From positions 1 through 64,000 of the forward strand of contig NZ_QKAP01000056.1 in NCBI RefSeq assembly GCF_003247215.1: DNA of 64,000 nt. Reading direction: 5' to 3'. The translations under genes were made by a program, and so were the position numbers. Positions 17,496 to 25,777 of this stretch are shown piece after piece. The number at the start of each line of letters is the position of its first letter. The stretch's first letter is position 1. The notes beneath the pieces are model-generated. The model was given only the letters and a program-made list of their open reading frames with translations. It was not told the DNA's origin and did not search any database. Source of the DNA: Malonomonas rubra (lineage in GTDB: Bacteria > Desulfobacterota > Desulfuromonadia > Desulfuromonadales > Geopsychrobacteraceae).

Positions 17496-17981
17496 ATGAA
17501 AAAAAACAAGAACTCTCTACTGATTGACGTCGGATGGTGCGAATGGGTTTCCTTCCCAACGCTGAAAATTCCAGCCATCGAAGCTGAAATCGTTAACGAA
17601 GCGCGTCAATCAATCCTGAATGTCTTCGACTATTCAACATTCAAAGAGGGTGAAGATCTGATGATCAGTTTTGGCGTCCACCCTATCCAGAAATCGGATG
17701 AAGTTGAAGTCTATTCCGTGGTACCGGTAAAGACTAGACGCTTGGTCAATACAGAGAACGGCGAACGTAAATGGTGCTATGTCATTGAAACGGAAATGCG
17801 GATCGGCTCGATGAAAAAAAATATCGAACTGACCCTAGTTAAAAACGAGGACTCTTTATTCCGACTGCATTTGGCGCCAAAGACCATTAAAAGTCTGGTT
17901 CGGATCAATCCTCAGAAAAGCTACCTGACCGGACAGATCCTAGGAAACTTTAGAAGCCAAGTGGCTTCGCATGGCGCTTGA
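17496..17981 (+). CDS. Retropepsin-like (RimK-associated, DUF785/PF05618) protein lacking catalytic residues
   Basis: 161 residues, soluble. The layout follows the putative ATP-dependent zinc protease / retropepsin-like family: an opening IDVGWCEWVSFPTLKIPAIE, then a VHPIQ strand, VKTRRLVNTENGERKWCYVI, and an ELTLVKNEDSLFRL segment. In the family the first strand reads A-K-I-D-T-G-A-R-T-S; here residues 30-39 read AEIVNEARQS, so Asp-Thr-Gly has become Val-Asn-Glu (33-35). The late LLGR element is also lost (HLAPK). It is probably a non-enzymatic relative. The ATG follows GGGGGTG by about eight bases and a terminator follows, so the gene looks expressed. The family match is from memory. Confidence 0.7.
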   Translation: MKKNKNSLLIDVGWCEWVSFPTLKIPAIEAEIVNEARQSILNVFDYSTFKEGEDLMISFGVHPIQKSDEVEVYSVVPVKTRRLVNTENGERKWCYVIETEMRIGSMKKNIELTLVKNEDSLFRLHLAPKTIKSLVRINPQKSYLTGQILGNFRSQVASHGA

Positions 17982-18002
17982 TCCTGCCAGTTTGCATGAT
18001 CC

Positions 18003-18037
18003 AAAAGCCGCCCCCTGCTAGGGTCGGCTTTTTTTTA
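18003..18037. terminator. Terminator between the retropepsin-like gene and the glutaredoxin-like gene
   Basis: AAAAGCCG with a C-run pairs with AGGGTCGGCTTTT (one bulge) and ends in eight T on the plus strand. The last bases overlap the stop codon of the convergent minus-strand gene, so it may serve both. Confidence 0.85.
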
Positions 18038-18385
18038 TTCATCATCCAGCGCCGATTCATACAAATGCTTCGACCATCCGCTGATCTTTATTCCATTAAT
18101 AATGGCAAAGGGCACACCACGACCGGAATCTAGTTCTTCTTTCCGTTTGGCAGCAGCGGGATCTACTTCAATATCGTAGACCTTGAAACTTACTCCTTTT
18201 TGGGCCAAAAAACTTTTGGCCTTGTCACAGTAGGGTCACCAACTGGTGACGAAAAGCTCAGCAACAACTTCACTCTGCTGAGTTTTCCGGTAAACTTTGG
18301 TTTCAGCATCCGCAGGTTGCGGAACGGATAAAACGCTGGAAAGCAGGCAACACAACAGGACAAGTCTGAAAAAAAACTTCACCAC
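18035..18385 (-). CDS. Glutaredoxin-like protein with in-frame UGA at the active site, probable selenoprotein (UPYC)
   Basis: The frame is open for 116 codons except for one TGA at 18236-18238 (codon 50). Read as selenocysteine, the active site is S-W-U-P-Y-C-D, where glutaredoxins normally have C-P-Y-C. The rest fits the fold: LFVTSW strand, KAKSFLAQKGVSFKVYDIE, then GVPFAIINGIKISGW with the cis-Pro at 92. An N-terminal hydrophobic segment (about residues 4-20) predicts export or membrane anchoring. GTG starts at 18385 or 18382 follow GGAGT. A strong hairpin lies downstream of the UGA at the distance expected of a bacterial SECIS. Glutaredoxin-like selenoproteins are known in this bacterial group. 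The alternative is a nonsense mutation, but the absence of other lesions argues against decay. It is probably last in a group with DUF815 and GFA genes. Confidence 0.8.
18203..18221 (-). promoter_or_regulatory. Candidate bacterial SECIS hairpin
   Basis: On the minus strand GGCCAAAA, loop GTT, TTTTGGCC forms a perfect eight-base stem. The first loop base is G and lies 22 bases after the UGA. Bacterial SECIS elements are known to sit roughly 16-37 bases past the UGA with a G at the start of a small apical loop. The stem codes for part of the protein helix, as such elements must. Confidence 0.65.
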
Positions 18386-18433
18386 ATCTCACTCCATAGG
18401 TACATGTTTAATAATCCGGCACAATGCCGCTTC

Positions 18434-19198
18434 TCATTTAGTTTCCACAAAAGCCTTATAAAACTGTCGGGCCGTCCGGCCGCTATGAGTGGCCCGCGAA
18501 AGAGCAAACAAACGCGCAGCCTCGTGTAGCTCGTCACGCTCCCCTTGGTAATCGGCAAACAAGCTGTCGACAATCCGCAGATATTGATCCATATTGCCAG
18601 GATAAAAAGCCAGCCAGAGTCCGAATCGATCGGAAAGTGAAATCTGTTCTTCAACCGCATCGGCGTAGTGAAGCTCACCATCCACAACCTGACTATCGAG
18701 ATTATCCCGCATTTTTTCCGGCAATAAGTGACGTCGGTTCGAAGTCGCATAGATCAGCACATTGTCTGGTGCCATCTCTATCGACCCTTCGAGGACACTT
18801 TTTAAGTGTTTATAATTCTTTTCTTCGTCGGAAAAAGATAAATCGTCACAAAAGACGATAAAGCGTTGCGGTAGATCACGGATTTCATCGACAATCTCAG
18901 GCAGGTAGATCAGGTCGTCCTTGTCAACCTCAATCAGACGCAAGCCCTGCACCACGTAAGCATTGAAGATAGCTTTAACCAAGGAAGACTTACCAGTCCC
19001 TCGTGCGCCCCAGAGCAAGACATTATTTGCCGGTTTGCACGCCAGAAACCGTTCGGTGTTTGTCACCAGTTGTTGTTTTTGCCTATCGATACCGAGCAGC
19101 TCAGCCAAACCAATCTGATCGACGTTCCTTACCGGCCGCAAATATTCTTTACGCTGCCGCCAGATTGCAGCAGTAGTGGTATTCCAATCCAATTGCAT
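18434..19198 (-). CDS. DUF815 family AAA+ ATPase
   Basis: 254 residues. Walker A is LLWGARGTGKSSLVKA near residue 65, and the Walker B-like stretch is FIVFCDDLSF near 113. The sensor stretch VLIYATSNRRHLLPEK and a lid region with DRFGLWLAFYP follow. The features match DUF815/COG2607 ATP-binding proteins, whose substrate is not known to me. The ATG follows AGGTGAG. It starts 18 bases after the GFA-family gene and is followed 48 bases on by the glutaredoxin-like gene, so the three may be co-transcribed. Confidence 0.88.
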   Translation of the reverse strand: MQLDWNTTTAAIWRQRKEYLRPVRNVDQIGLAELLGIDRQKQQLVTNTERFLACKPANNVLLWGARGTGKSSLVKAIFNAYVVQGLRLIEVDKDDLIYLPEIVDEIRDLPQRFIVFCDDLSFSDEEKNYKHLKSVLEGSIEMAPDNVLIYATSNRRHLLPEKMRDNLDSQVVDGELHYADAVEEQISLSDRFGLWLAFYPGNMDQYLRIVDSLFADYQGERDELHEAARLFALSRATHSGRTARQFYKAFVETK

Positions 19199-19216
19199 CT
19201 AACTCACCTGATAAGA

Positions 19217-19699
19217 TTATGCTACCGGAATCTCTAGTAGTGCCGGATTCACAACCTGATTCTTGTAGGTGATTTCAACCTTCGAAATCCAGTTTTTCTT
19301 CCAACGTTCAGCACGCTCCTCGGTCGATTGATTTTCTACGTGTTCAATCGGCACCACCTTCGCCTGGTCAATCTTCAAGCCATTAATGCTGTTGGCATTT
19401 AACACTGCATACAGTTGATCATCGATCTGGCTGACGATAAAGGGGAACACCCCGCATTGTGAACAGAGAAAAACATCCGCGGACTCGCTGCCAAACTGGT
19501 AGCGATTGATCTTGCTGCGATCCTTGACCGACACCTCCAGCTTGCCGTGCGGATGAGAAGTATAGCAGGCTCCCTGCTTGATACAGAAAGAGCAGTCACA
19601 GCTTTTGATCGGCAGTTCCATCTTCGGGACTGGTGAAATAAATGCGTACTCGATATTGCCACAGTGGCAACGACCGCTGATTTCGTACAAACCACTCAT
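19217..19699 (-). CDS. GFA / CENP-V-type zinc protein
   Basis: 160 residues. The zinc-binding pattern of the GFA fold is clear: GRCHCGNIEYAF, then KSCDCSFCIKQGACYTSHP, then LCSQCGVFPFIV. The fold is named after a glutathione-dependent formaldehyde-activating enzyme, but most members have unknown substrates, so no reaction is assigned. The ATG chosen follows GGAGG by seven bases; a TTG two codons upstream overlaps this and is less likely. It is first in the possible three-gene group with DUF815 and the glutaredoxin-like protein. Confidence 0.88.
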   Translation of the reverse strand: MSGLYEISGRCHCGNIEYAFISPVPKMELPIKSCDCSFCIKQGACYTSHPHGKLEVSVKDRSKINRYQFGSESADVFLCSQCGVFPFIVSQIDDQLYAVLNANSINGLKIDQAKVVPIEHVENQSTEERAERWKKNWISKVEITYKNQVVNPALLEIPVA

Positions 19700-19740
19700 C
19701 CTCAAACCTCCGGGTCCATATTTATGCCATCACTATACCA

Positions 19741-22700
19741 TCAGCCATTCAACTCGCACCAGCCATCCAGCAAGGGGAAATAGAGCGCTGTCCGGATCGG
19801 CAGATCTGTAGTTTGTAGCCTCAGTAAGCGCGAGTACATCCGCATCTGCCCTGCATATTGTTTCTGTTGCCGCCTGACAAATACAGCCTTCGTCTCACCA
19901 GTATTTGGCGAGCTGGTCTTGTAGTCGATGATCCACCGTTCACCGGCAAAAACAAAAGTCCGATCGATAACCGCATGCACCAGCTCATCATCGACAACCC
20001 CGGTCAACGCCAACTCACACGCATGCTCTGGATGAGCTGCCAGTATCCATTGTCCCCGCTCACTAGCCAGAGTTGCTTCCACCGCTGCCGACACCGTATC
20101 GATCCCCACAGGCAATTCCGAATTCGGCACCCCGAGTGAACTGAGCTGACGACTGATGACCCGCTGCTTCTCTTCGCTAGCACGTCGCCGCCAACTCTCG
20201 CCCCCGAAGCGGGCGATCTGTTCAAGGTACTGATGCACCAGCGTTCCAACATGCCTCTTCGACTCGTTTTCCCAGCCGCTGAAGACCAGCTCCCGCCCGT
20301 CATCATCCTCCTTCTGCGAAGCTATTTTCTGCTGTATTCCCGATACCAATGTTACCCCCGAAAGCTGCGGCAGCCGCCAATCAGCAGGCAAGCTTCGCAA
20401 AAGCGGTGGCATGAATTGAGGTGCTTCTTTTTTGCGACTTATGGCATTGGCGACAAAATCGGCCCCGACAACCGGCCAAAGCTTTTCCAGCAGCGACCCG
20501 CGAACAGGCTGCAGACGATCATCTTTGTCGCGCTTGGCGTGGCCCAACAGGTATAACCGGGAGACCGCCCGGGTCGTAGCAACATATAGCAAACGAACAG
20601 CTTCCAGCTCCTGTTTGTCGTTTTCCAGGCTACCAATCAGTTGATAGGTCGGATCTTTTTCGCCGCTGCCTCGCGCCGCGACCGGTGCCAACAACAGTCC
20701 GTGCCGCGGGTGCTGCTGCCACCTCAGCAGCGGACTTTCGATGCGGCCTGTGGTTTTGCCGAGCCCGGGGAGAATCACCGTGTCAAACTGCAAGCCCTTC
20801 GCTTTATGGATCGTCATTACCTGTAGCCGGCCATCCGCTTCGCCATCCGGAGCAGCGAACAACTTCTGCAACCCCTCCTCCAGCAGATCGACCGATTCAA
20901 GTTCACCGCCCTGTTCCAGCGACTCCAGCAAACCGAAAAACAACTCGGCATCTTGCACCGACTCTGCGGCATAACAGGCAGGGCCGCCAAGAACCAGCCA
21001 GGTTCCTTCCATTAACGCGCGCAACGGTAAACGCCCCCGCCGCGAAATGGCCCGCTGCAGCACAGGCCAGATTCTGGCGATGGCCGCCTGACCATCATCT
21101 GACAAATTCGTCAGGCGCTGTTGGTTCGACAGCAAACCGGGGATCGTGGCATAACCGGCACCTTCGACCAGTGCATTTAAATCGTTCAAGCTCAGCCCGC
21201 ACCAGGGCGCCCGCAGCACCGACAACCAGGACAGCCGATCAGCACGTTGCAGCACGGCCTTGCAGAGGCCCAACAGATCGAGAACCACAGGGCGCGCCCC
21301 TAGTTGATCGATATCCTGTGCCTGGTACTTCTCCCCGTGTTGCCGCAGCAGAGGCAGGATCGACTGCAGATGATTGCGGCCGCGGACCAAGATGGCTATT
21401 TTCTGTTGCGGATCTTCACGGCGCGCCTGCTGTATTAATTGCAGCACCTGATCCGCCTCCGCCTGATCGTCGCGACCATCGAACGGAAACAACGTACAGG
21501 CAGCTTCCTCCAACAGCGGGTGTACCGCATCCGCTTTCGCCAATGGTACCGCGCCTGTGGCAATATCAACCTGCGCAGGGAAAAGCTGTTCAAAGGTCTC
21601 ATTGACCCAGTCAACAATCCCCTGCTGCGAGCGGAAGTTACAGGTCAGTTGCAGCGGTTTCAGCAGTGGCCCTGCAGCCCCCAAGCGCCCCTTGAAAGTA
21701 TCGAGAAACAATCCGACCTCTGCCTCGCGGAAACGATAGATCGACTGCATCGGGTCACCGACTAGAAACAGGGTTCGCCCGTCGCCCGCGATCCACCCGG
21801 AGGTCAGCAAATCGAGCAGTTCGTACTGCAACCACGAAGTATCCTGAAATTCGTCGACAAGAATATGCCGTAGATCATTGTCGGTCTGTAGCAACAGCTC
21901 CGTAGGGTCTTCCGCATCACCGAGCGCTGCCTTGGCCTGCAAGGCGATCGCGGCAAAGTCGGCTTTCCCTTGGGCACGAAACACCAGCCAGAGTTCCGCC
22001 ACCAATCTGGGGAGCAACTCGATCAGGCACTGCAGGATCTGCCATTGATTCTCCGTATAAGCGCGCGCAGGCAACTCCCAAACCTGTTTGAGCTGTTCAG
22101 CCAAACCGGGAACGGCCGACAACCCAGATAAAAGGTCGAGCATCCGCTGCTTATCGTCCTTGTACTCTTTTCCGCTGGGGAAACCGTTTTTCACCGTCAC
22201 CGTTTTTCGCAGCTTACCTTCAGCCGTTAGAAGGAACCGGGCAATCAGCTGCCAATTTTCCAGATCATCCTTTTCAGTCCCCGGCAACTGGCTCAAGTCT
22301 GCCAAATTTACGTCGTTCAGCTGACCGGCCGCGTATTCAGCGCAAAACAAAAATTCAGCAGTCAGTTCGCTCGGAAATAACCGCCTCAGACGAAGCAGCT
22401 GGTCGGCAATCAATCGATTAATGCCAGCTTCCAAAGCTGTGCGCGGATCATACTCTTCCGACAGCAGATAACGCAGCCACTGGTCGCGTTTTTTCAGCAT
22501 GTCTACCAGCATCGTCTGAAGGTATCCGACCTGATTATCAAGGTGTCCCAACAAACGCCGCAGGGCATCCCTTTCCGGACAATCTATATCGAGCCGTTGC
22601 AAAAGCTGCTCAGCCGCCAGTCGATAGAGTGCTTCGGCATCCTCAGTCACTTCCGGGACGGAACCGAATCGAGACAGCCAGGGCATCTTTCGAACCAGGC

Positions 22701-23058
22701 TCGTGTTGAAACTGTCGATGGTCTGGATGGTCAACTGTGCCGGGTTACGCAGCAAGTTTTCCCCCTGCTTCTCCAGAGCAGCGGTCGCCAGTTGCCAGGT
22801 TTTCGCTTCGTGCGCTTTCTCCGGGCAGGGAGTATTCTTCGCCGCGCTCAAAGCTTCCAGCAAGCGGTGTCGCATCTCGGCCGCTGCCTTGCGGGTAAAG
22901 GTGATGGCTAGAATCTGATTCGGGCGCTCCACCTGAGCCAACAGGGCAAGAAACCGCTGAATCAGCAGCTCGGTTTTACCCGACCCGGCCGGAGCCTGGA
23001 CGATGCAGGAACCGCTCACATCGATCGCCAACTCGCGCTGACTGGCATCGGCAATCAT
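19741..23058 (-). CDS. UvrD-type helicase with RecB-like nuclease domain (AddA-like)
   Basis: 1105 residues. Walker A is QAPAGSGKTELLIQRF near residue 25. Other superfamily-1 motifs are ILAITFTRKAAAEMRHRL, LVDEFQDTSWLQYELL, VGDPMQSIYRFREAE and MTIHKAKGLQFDTVILPG. The C-terminus carries a PD-(D/E)xK nuclease (HVGTLVHQYLEQIARFG; WIIDYKTSSPN). This is the domain order of AddA, so it probably unwinds and resects double-strand ends for recombination with its neighbour. Its ATG overlaps the TGA of the upstream gene by four bases (ATGA) and is preceded by AAGGGGGG, which decides the start and implies translational coupling. Confidence 0.93.
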   Translation of the reverse strand: MIADASQRELAIDVSGSCIVQAPAGSGKTELLIQRFLALLAQVERPNQILAITFTRKAAAEMRHRLLEALSAAKNTPCPEKAHEAKTWQLATAALEKQGENLLRNPAQLTIQTIDSFNTSLVRKMPWLSRFGSVPEVTEDAEALYRLAAEQLLQRLDIDCPERDALRRLLGHLDNQVGYLQTMLVDMLKKRDQWLRYLLSEEYDPRTALEAGINRLIADQLLRLRRLFPSELTAEFLFCAEYAAGQLNDVNLADLSQLPGTEKDDLENWQLIARFLLTAEGKLRKTVTVKNGFPSGKEYKDDKQRMLDLLSGLSAVPGLAEQLKQVWELPARAYTENQWQILQCLIELLPRLVAELWLVFRAQGKADFAAIALQAKAALGDAEDPTELLLQTDNDLRHILVDEFQDTSWLQYELLDLLTSGWIAGDGRTLFLVGDPMQSIYRFREAEVGLFLDTFKGRLGAAGPLLKPLQLTCNFRSQQGIVDWVNETFEQLFPAQVDIATGAVPLAKADAVHPLLEEAACTLFPFDGRDDQAEADQVLQLIQQARREDPQQKIAILVRGRNHLQSILPLLRQHGEKYQAQDIDQLGARPVVLDLLGLCKAVLQRADRLSWLSVLRAPWCGLSLNDLNALVEGAGYATIPGLLSNQQRLTNLSDDGQAAIARIWPVLQRAISRRGRLPLRALMEGTWLVLGGPACYAAESVQDAELFFGLLESLEQGGELESVDLLEEGLQKLFAAPDGEADGRLQVMTIHKAKGLQFDTVILPGLGKTTGRIESPLLRWQQHPRHGLLLAPVAARGSGEKDPTYQLIGSLENDKQELEAVRLLYVATTRAVSRLYLLGHAKRDKDDRLQPVRGSLLEKLWPVVGADFVANAISRKKEAPQFMPPLLRSLPADWRLPQLSGVTLVSGIQQKIASQKEDDDGRELVFSGWENESKRHVGTLVHQYLEQIARFGGESWRRRASEEKQRVISRQLSSLGVPNSELPVGIDTVSAAVEATLASERGQWILAAHPEHACELALTGVVDDELVHAVIDRTFVFAGERWIIDYKTSSPNTGETKAVFVRRQQKQYAGQMRMYSRLLRLQTTDLPIRTALYFPLLDGWCELNG

Positions 23059-25715
23059 GCGTCCCCCCCTTCTGATGAAGCCACTTCGCCGATCCGACAC
23101 AGGCCGGGCAGATCGCAATATTGACAACTGCGCTTGATATTGTACGGCCGAACTTCGGCCTGCCCAGCAACAAAATCGCTGGCGAGTTTTTCCAGTTGCC
23201 GCCGCCAATCGTCAAGCAGAGCCTGCCAGCTATCCAGGTTCCGCTCTGTCGCCTGCGGAAAATCAGCCAGCGCCTTGACCCGCCCGAGTAGCCCCTTCTC
23301 TTTCACCACACCGAGCAGCCGCGACTCGCTACGGCGCACCTGGGCAAACGCGACACCGTCGGCTTCCGCTCCGTGCTGCGCCACGGCGTAAATCGGCAAC
23401 TGCGGTTCCAGCAACGGCTCGCAGAGCAGATCTTCTGTCTTCAGATCACGACCGGTTTTGTAATCGATCACAACCTTGCTGCCATCGGCCAGTTCATCGA
23501 CCCGATCGATTTTGGTTCGAATCTGCAACGGCCCGAGTTGCTCGATATGCTCCTGTTCCATCTCAACAACGCGGAACGGATCGCGGTTGCGCTCAACCGA
23601 ATCAAGCCAGTCGCCAAGCAACAGCACCAACCGTTCTTTCTCCAAGGCCAGCAACTGCGCTGACGGCAGGGTTCGAGTGGAAAAATACTCGTCAACGGAA
23701 CTTTCGACTACTGTCTCCAAAAGTACTGTCTGACCGATTTCATCCAGTCCCAACAATGCCTGCTGATCTCGCAGCCGTTGCCAGAGCCGCTCCAGCACTA
23801 GGTGCACCAGATCACCACGGGTCATGGCATCGAATCCGGCGGATGCCGTCTCCAACTCGCGCCCACGCAAGCGGTGGTGAACGAACGCCCGAAACGGACA
23901 GTGCGCCTGGTCCTTCAAGATCCCGGTGCCGCCACTCCCTTTCCCATCCGTTAATGGCGGACCGCTAAGGTCTTCTCTCTGCTGCAGTTTGCAAGGCGCT
24001 TGCAACAGCCAGGACAAGGCATCCTGACGCTCGGCAACCGCAACCTCTGTAGCTATCGCCTGTTCCGGTAGAAGCGGGCTTGGGCGCAGCTCGCAATCAC
24101 CGTCGCGGGTCGGATAACTGAAGATCACTTCTGGCGCTGCAGTCTGCAAGCGTTCAACAACCTGCTCGGCAAACAGCAACTCCCGCTCAGCATCAGCGTG
24201 AGGCATCCCCTGCTGCTTTTGCAGTTGGTAGGGCAAAAAAGGATTCGGCCGCGCTGCAGCCGGTAAGACGTTCTCGCTCAATCCCATTACCCAGAGATGA
24301 TCGAAGTGCAGACCAGCTGATTCGAGTTGTCCAACCAGTTGCAAAGGCCCGGTCGGCGACTCAAGCTGAAAATCGATGTCAGCGGCCAACCGTCGCAGCC
24401 AGCCGAGCGCCTGCCCCCGGCTAATCGGTTTCGATACCGGATCGAGTGAAGCCAGCGCTGGCAAAAGCTTCTCACGCCAGACCTTGATCGCCTGATACTC
24501 GCTGCTTGCCATGGTGCGATCTCCCGGCCAACCGAGTTCCCGAAGCTGCATGGCAAACTGCTCCGCCCATGCGCCCGGCAAGCGGTGTTGGTGATCTTTC
24601 GTGGCAGTATCGAAAACTCGACAGATTTTCTGCAGCTGTTTCAACTGGTCGTTTTGCTCGGCAAGACTCTCAAGTCCCGAAAGACTGATCTGTATCTGAC
24701 GAAAAGAACGGATGCGCGCATCCAACTGGGCGCGGCTGTCTAGTTCTTGCTGACTACCGCCCAGGTAAGGGGTTAGCAACAGAAATGAAACTTCTTCGAG
24801 AGGCAATTGTCTCCCGACCGACAAAAACTCGCAGGCTGCATGTACTACACCCTGCTCTGCCAGCGGGCCGCCGAGCGAAAGGGTAAAGTTCGCCTCCTCG
24901 TCGTAGAGCAAGGGCGTTGCTGCAGGGTCGATCTGATCGCGGAAAATACGCTCGATTTTGCGCCGCTTGGCCTGCAGGTCGAAGACGACCACGCCGACCG
25001 ACGCTGCCCCTTCGTCGAGCAAGCGCCGTGCCCAGCGCGCAGCCTGCTCGATTTCGTGATCTTCATCCTGCGCGGCATAACACAGCATTTTTTCTGCCAC
25101 CTCACTGGACAAGGAGGCCGGCTCGCACGAAATCCCGATTTCGCGACAGGTCGCGGTGAGGCGTTCCGCTCCTGGCGGCAATTGATCGAACCCGACCAGC
25201 AGAATCTGCTGCGCCGGCACCAGGCGACCTGTCTTTAGCGCGGCACAGATATAAGCCGGCAATTCGCTGCGATCAAGCCATTCCTGCTGCTGGCAGGTAA
25301 GTTTGAATTGTTCGTGCCAACGGGAAAAAACCTGCTGATCTTCGGTCAAATAGAAGCCAGCGAGCGAGACATCGTATTCTTGCAGAAGTTGATAGGCTTC
25401 GTAGGCCCTTTCCGCCGTCTTGCTAACTTGCAGCAGTTCTAACCCGGTGCCGCGACTCGAATCTTCGATCAACTGCTCCCACAGGCGCAACGCGGCATTC
25501 TTGTTGAGCAACCGCCAGCTATCTCCGAGTTCGGCCAGACAACGACTAAGCCAGCCCTGATAACTGATGATTTCCGGAGTCCCCCAGATTTTTGCTCCGG
25601 ACTGCTGCATCGCCAGGTCAAAACAACTGCGCAGATGGCGGAACAGCCGTTCGTTGGCCGTCAGGATCAGGGCTCCTGAACGTGCGGAAGAAATTAACGA
25701 TGAGAGGTTGTGCAA
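23055..25715 (-). CDS. AddB-like nuclease, 'probable DNA repair protein' family (TIGR03623 type)
   Basis: 886 residues. The N-terminal half is a degenerate helicase-like scaffold (LTANERLFRHLRSCFDLAMQ). The C-terminal nuclease has HLVLERLWQRL and VVIDYKTGRDLKTEDLL. An iron-sulphur staple is suggested by a Cys in DQAHCPFRAFVHHRL together with the C-terminal CQYCDLPGLC, the arrangement seen in AddB-type nucleases. The start is TTG, seven bases after AGGGGG. It is translationally coupled to the AddA-like gene, and the two should form a helicase-nuclease complex. I match it to TIGR03623 by memory of the N-terminal motif. Confidence 0.88.
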   Translation of the reverse strand: MHNLSSLISSARSGALILTANERLFRHLRSCFDLAMQQSGAKIWGTPEIISYQGWLSRCLAELGDSWRLLNKNAALRLWEQLIEDSSRGTGLELLQVSKTAERAYEAYQLLQEYDVSLAGFYLTEDQQVFSRWHEQFKLTCQQQEWLDRSELPAYICAALKTGRLVPAQQILLVGFDQLPPGAERLTATCREIGISCEPASLSSEVAEKMLCYAAQDEDHEIEQAARWARRLLDEGAASVGVVVFDLQAKRRKIERIFRDQIDPAATPLLYDEEANFTLSLGGPLAEQGVVHAACEFLSVGRQLPLEEVSFLLLTPYLGGSQQELDSRAQLDARIRSFRQIQISLSGLESLAEQNDQLKQLQKICRVFDTATKDHQHRLPGAWAEQFAMQLRELGWPGDRTMASSEYQAIKVWREKLLPALASLDPVSKPISRGQALGWLRRLAADIDFQLESPTGPLQLVGQLESAGLHFDHLWVMGLSENVLPAAARPNPFLPYQLQKQQGMPHADAERELLFAEQVVERLQTAAPEVIFSYPTRDGDCELRPSPLLPEQAIATEVAVAERQDALSWLLQAPCKLQQREDLSGPPLTDGKGSGGTGILKDQAHCPFRAFVHHRLRGRELETASAGFDAMTRGDLVHLVLERLWQRLRDQQALLGLDEIGQTVLLETVVESSVDEYFSTRTLPSAQLLALEKERLVLLLGDWLDSVERNRDPFRVVEMEQEHIEQLGPLQIRTKIDRVDELADGSKVVIDYKTGRDLKTEDLLCEPLLEPQLPIYAVAQHGAEADGVAFAQVRRSESRLLGVVKEKGLLGRVKALADFPQATERNLDSWQALLDDWRRQLEKLASDFVAGQAEVRPYNIKRSCQYCDLPGLCRIGEVASSEGGDA

Positions 25716-25777
25716 GCGAATCCCCCTTGGCAGAAACTGTTTTTCATAGCATTACAACACCGGATTGACAGGAAACG

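Noticed and set aside
20685..21605. Long plus-strand open frame (306 codons) opposite the AddA-like gene
   Set aside because: Antisense to a secure gene. The translated protein is Arg/Pro/Ala-rich with no motif.
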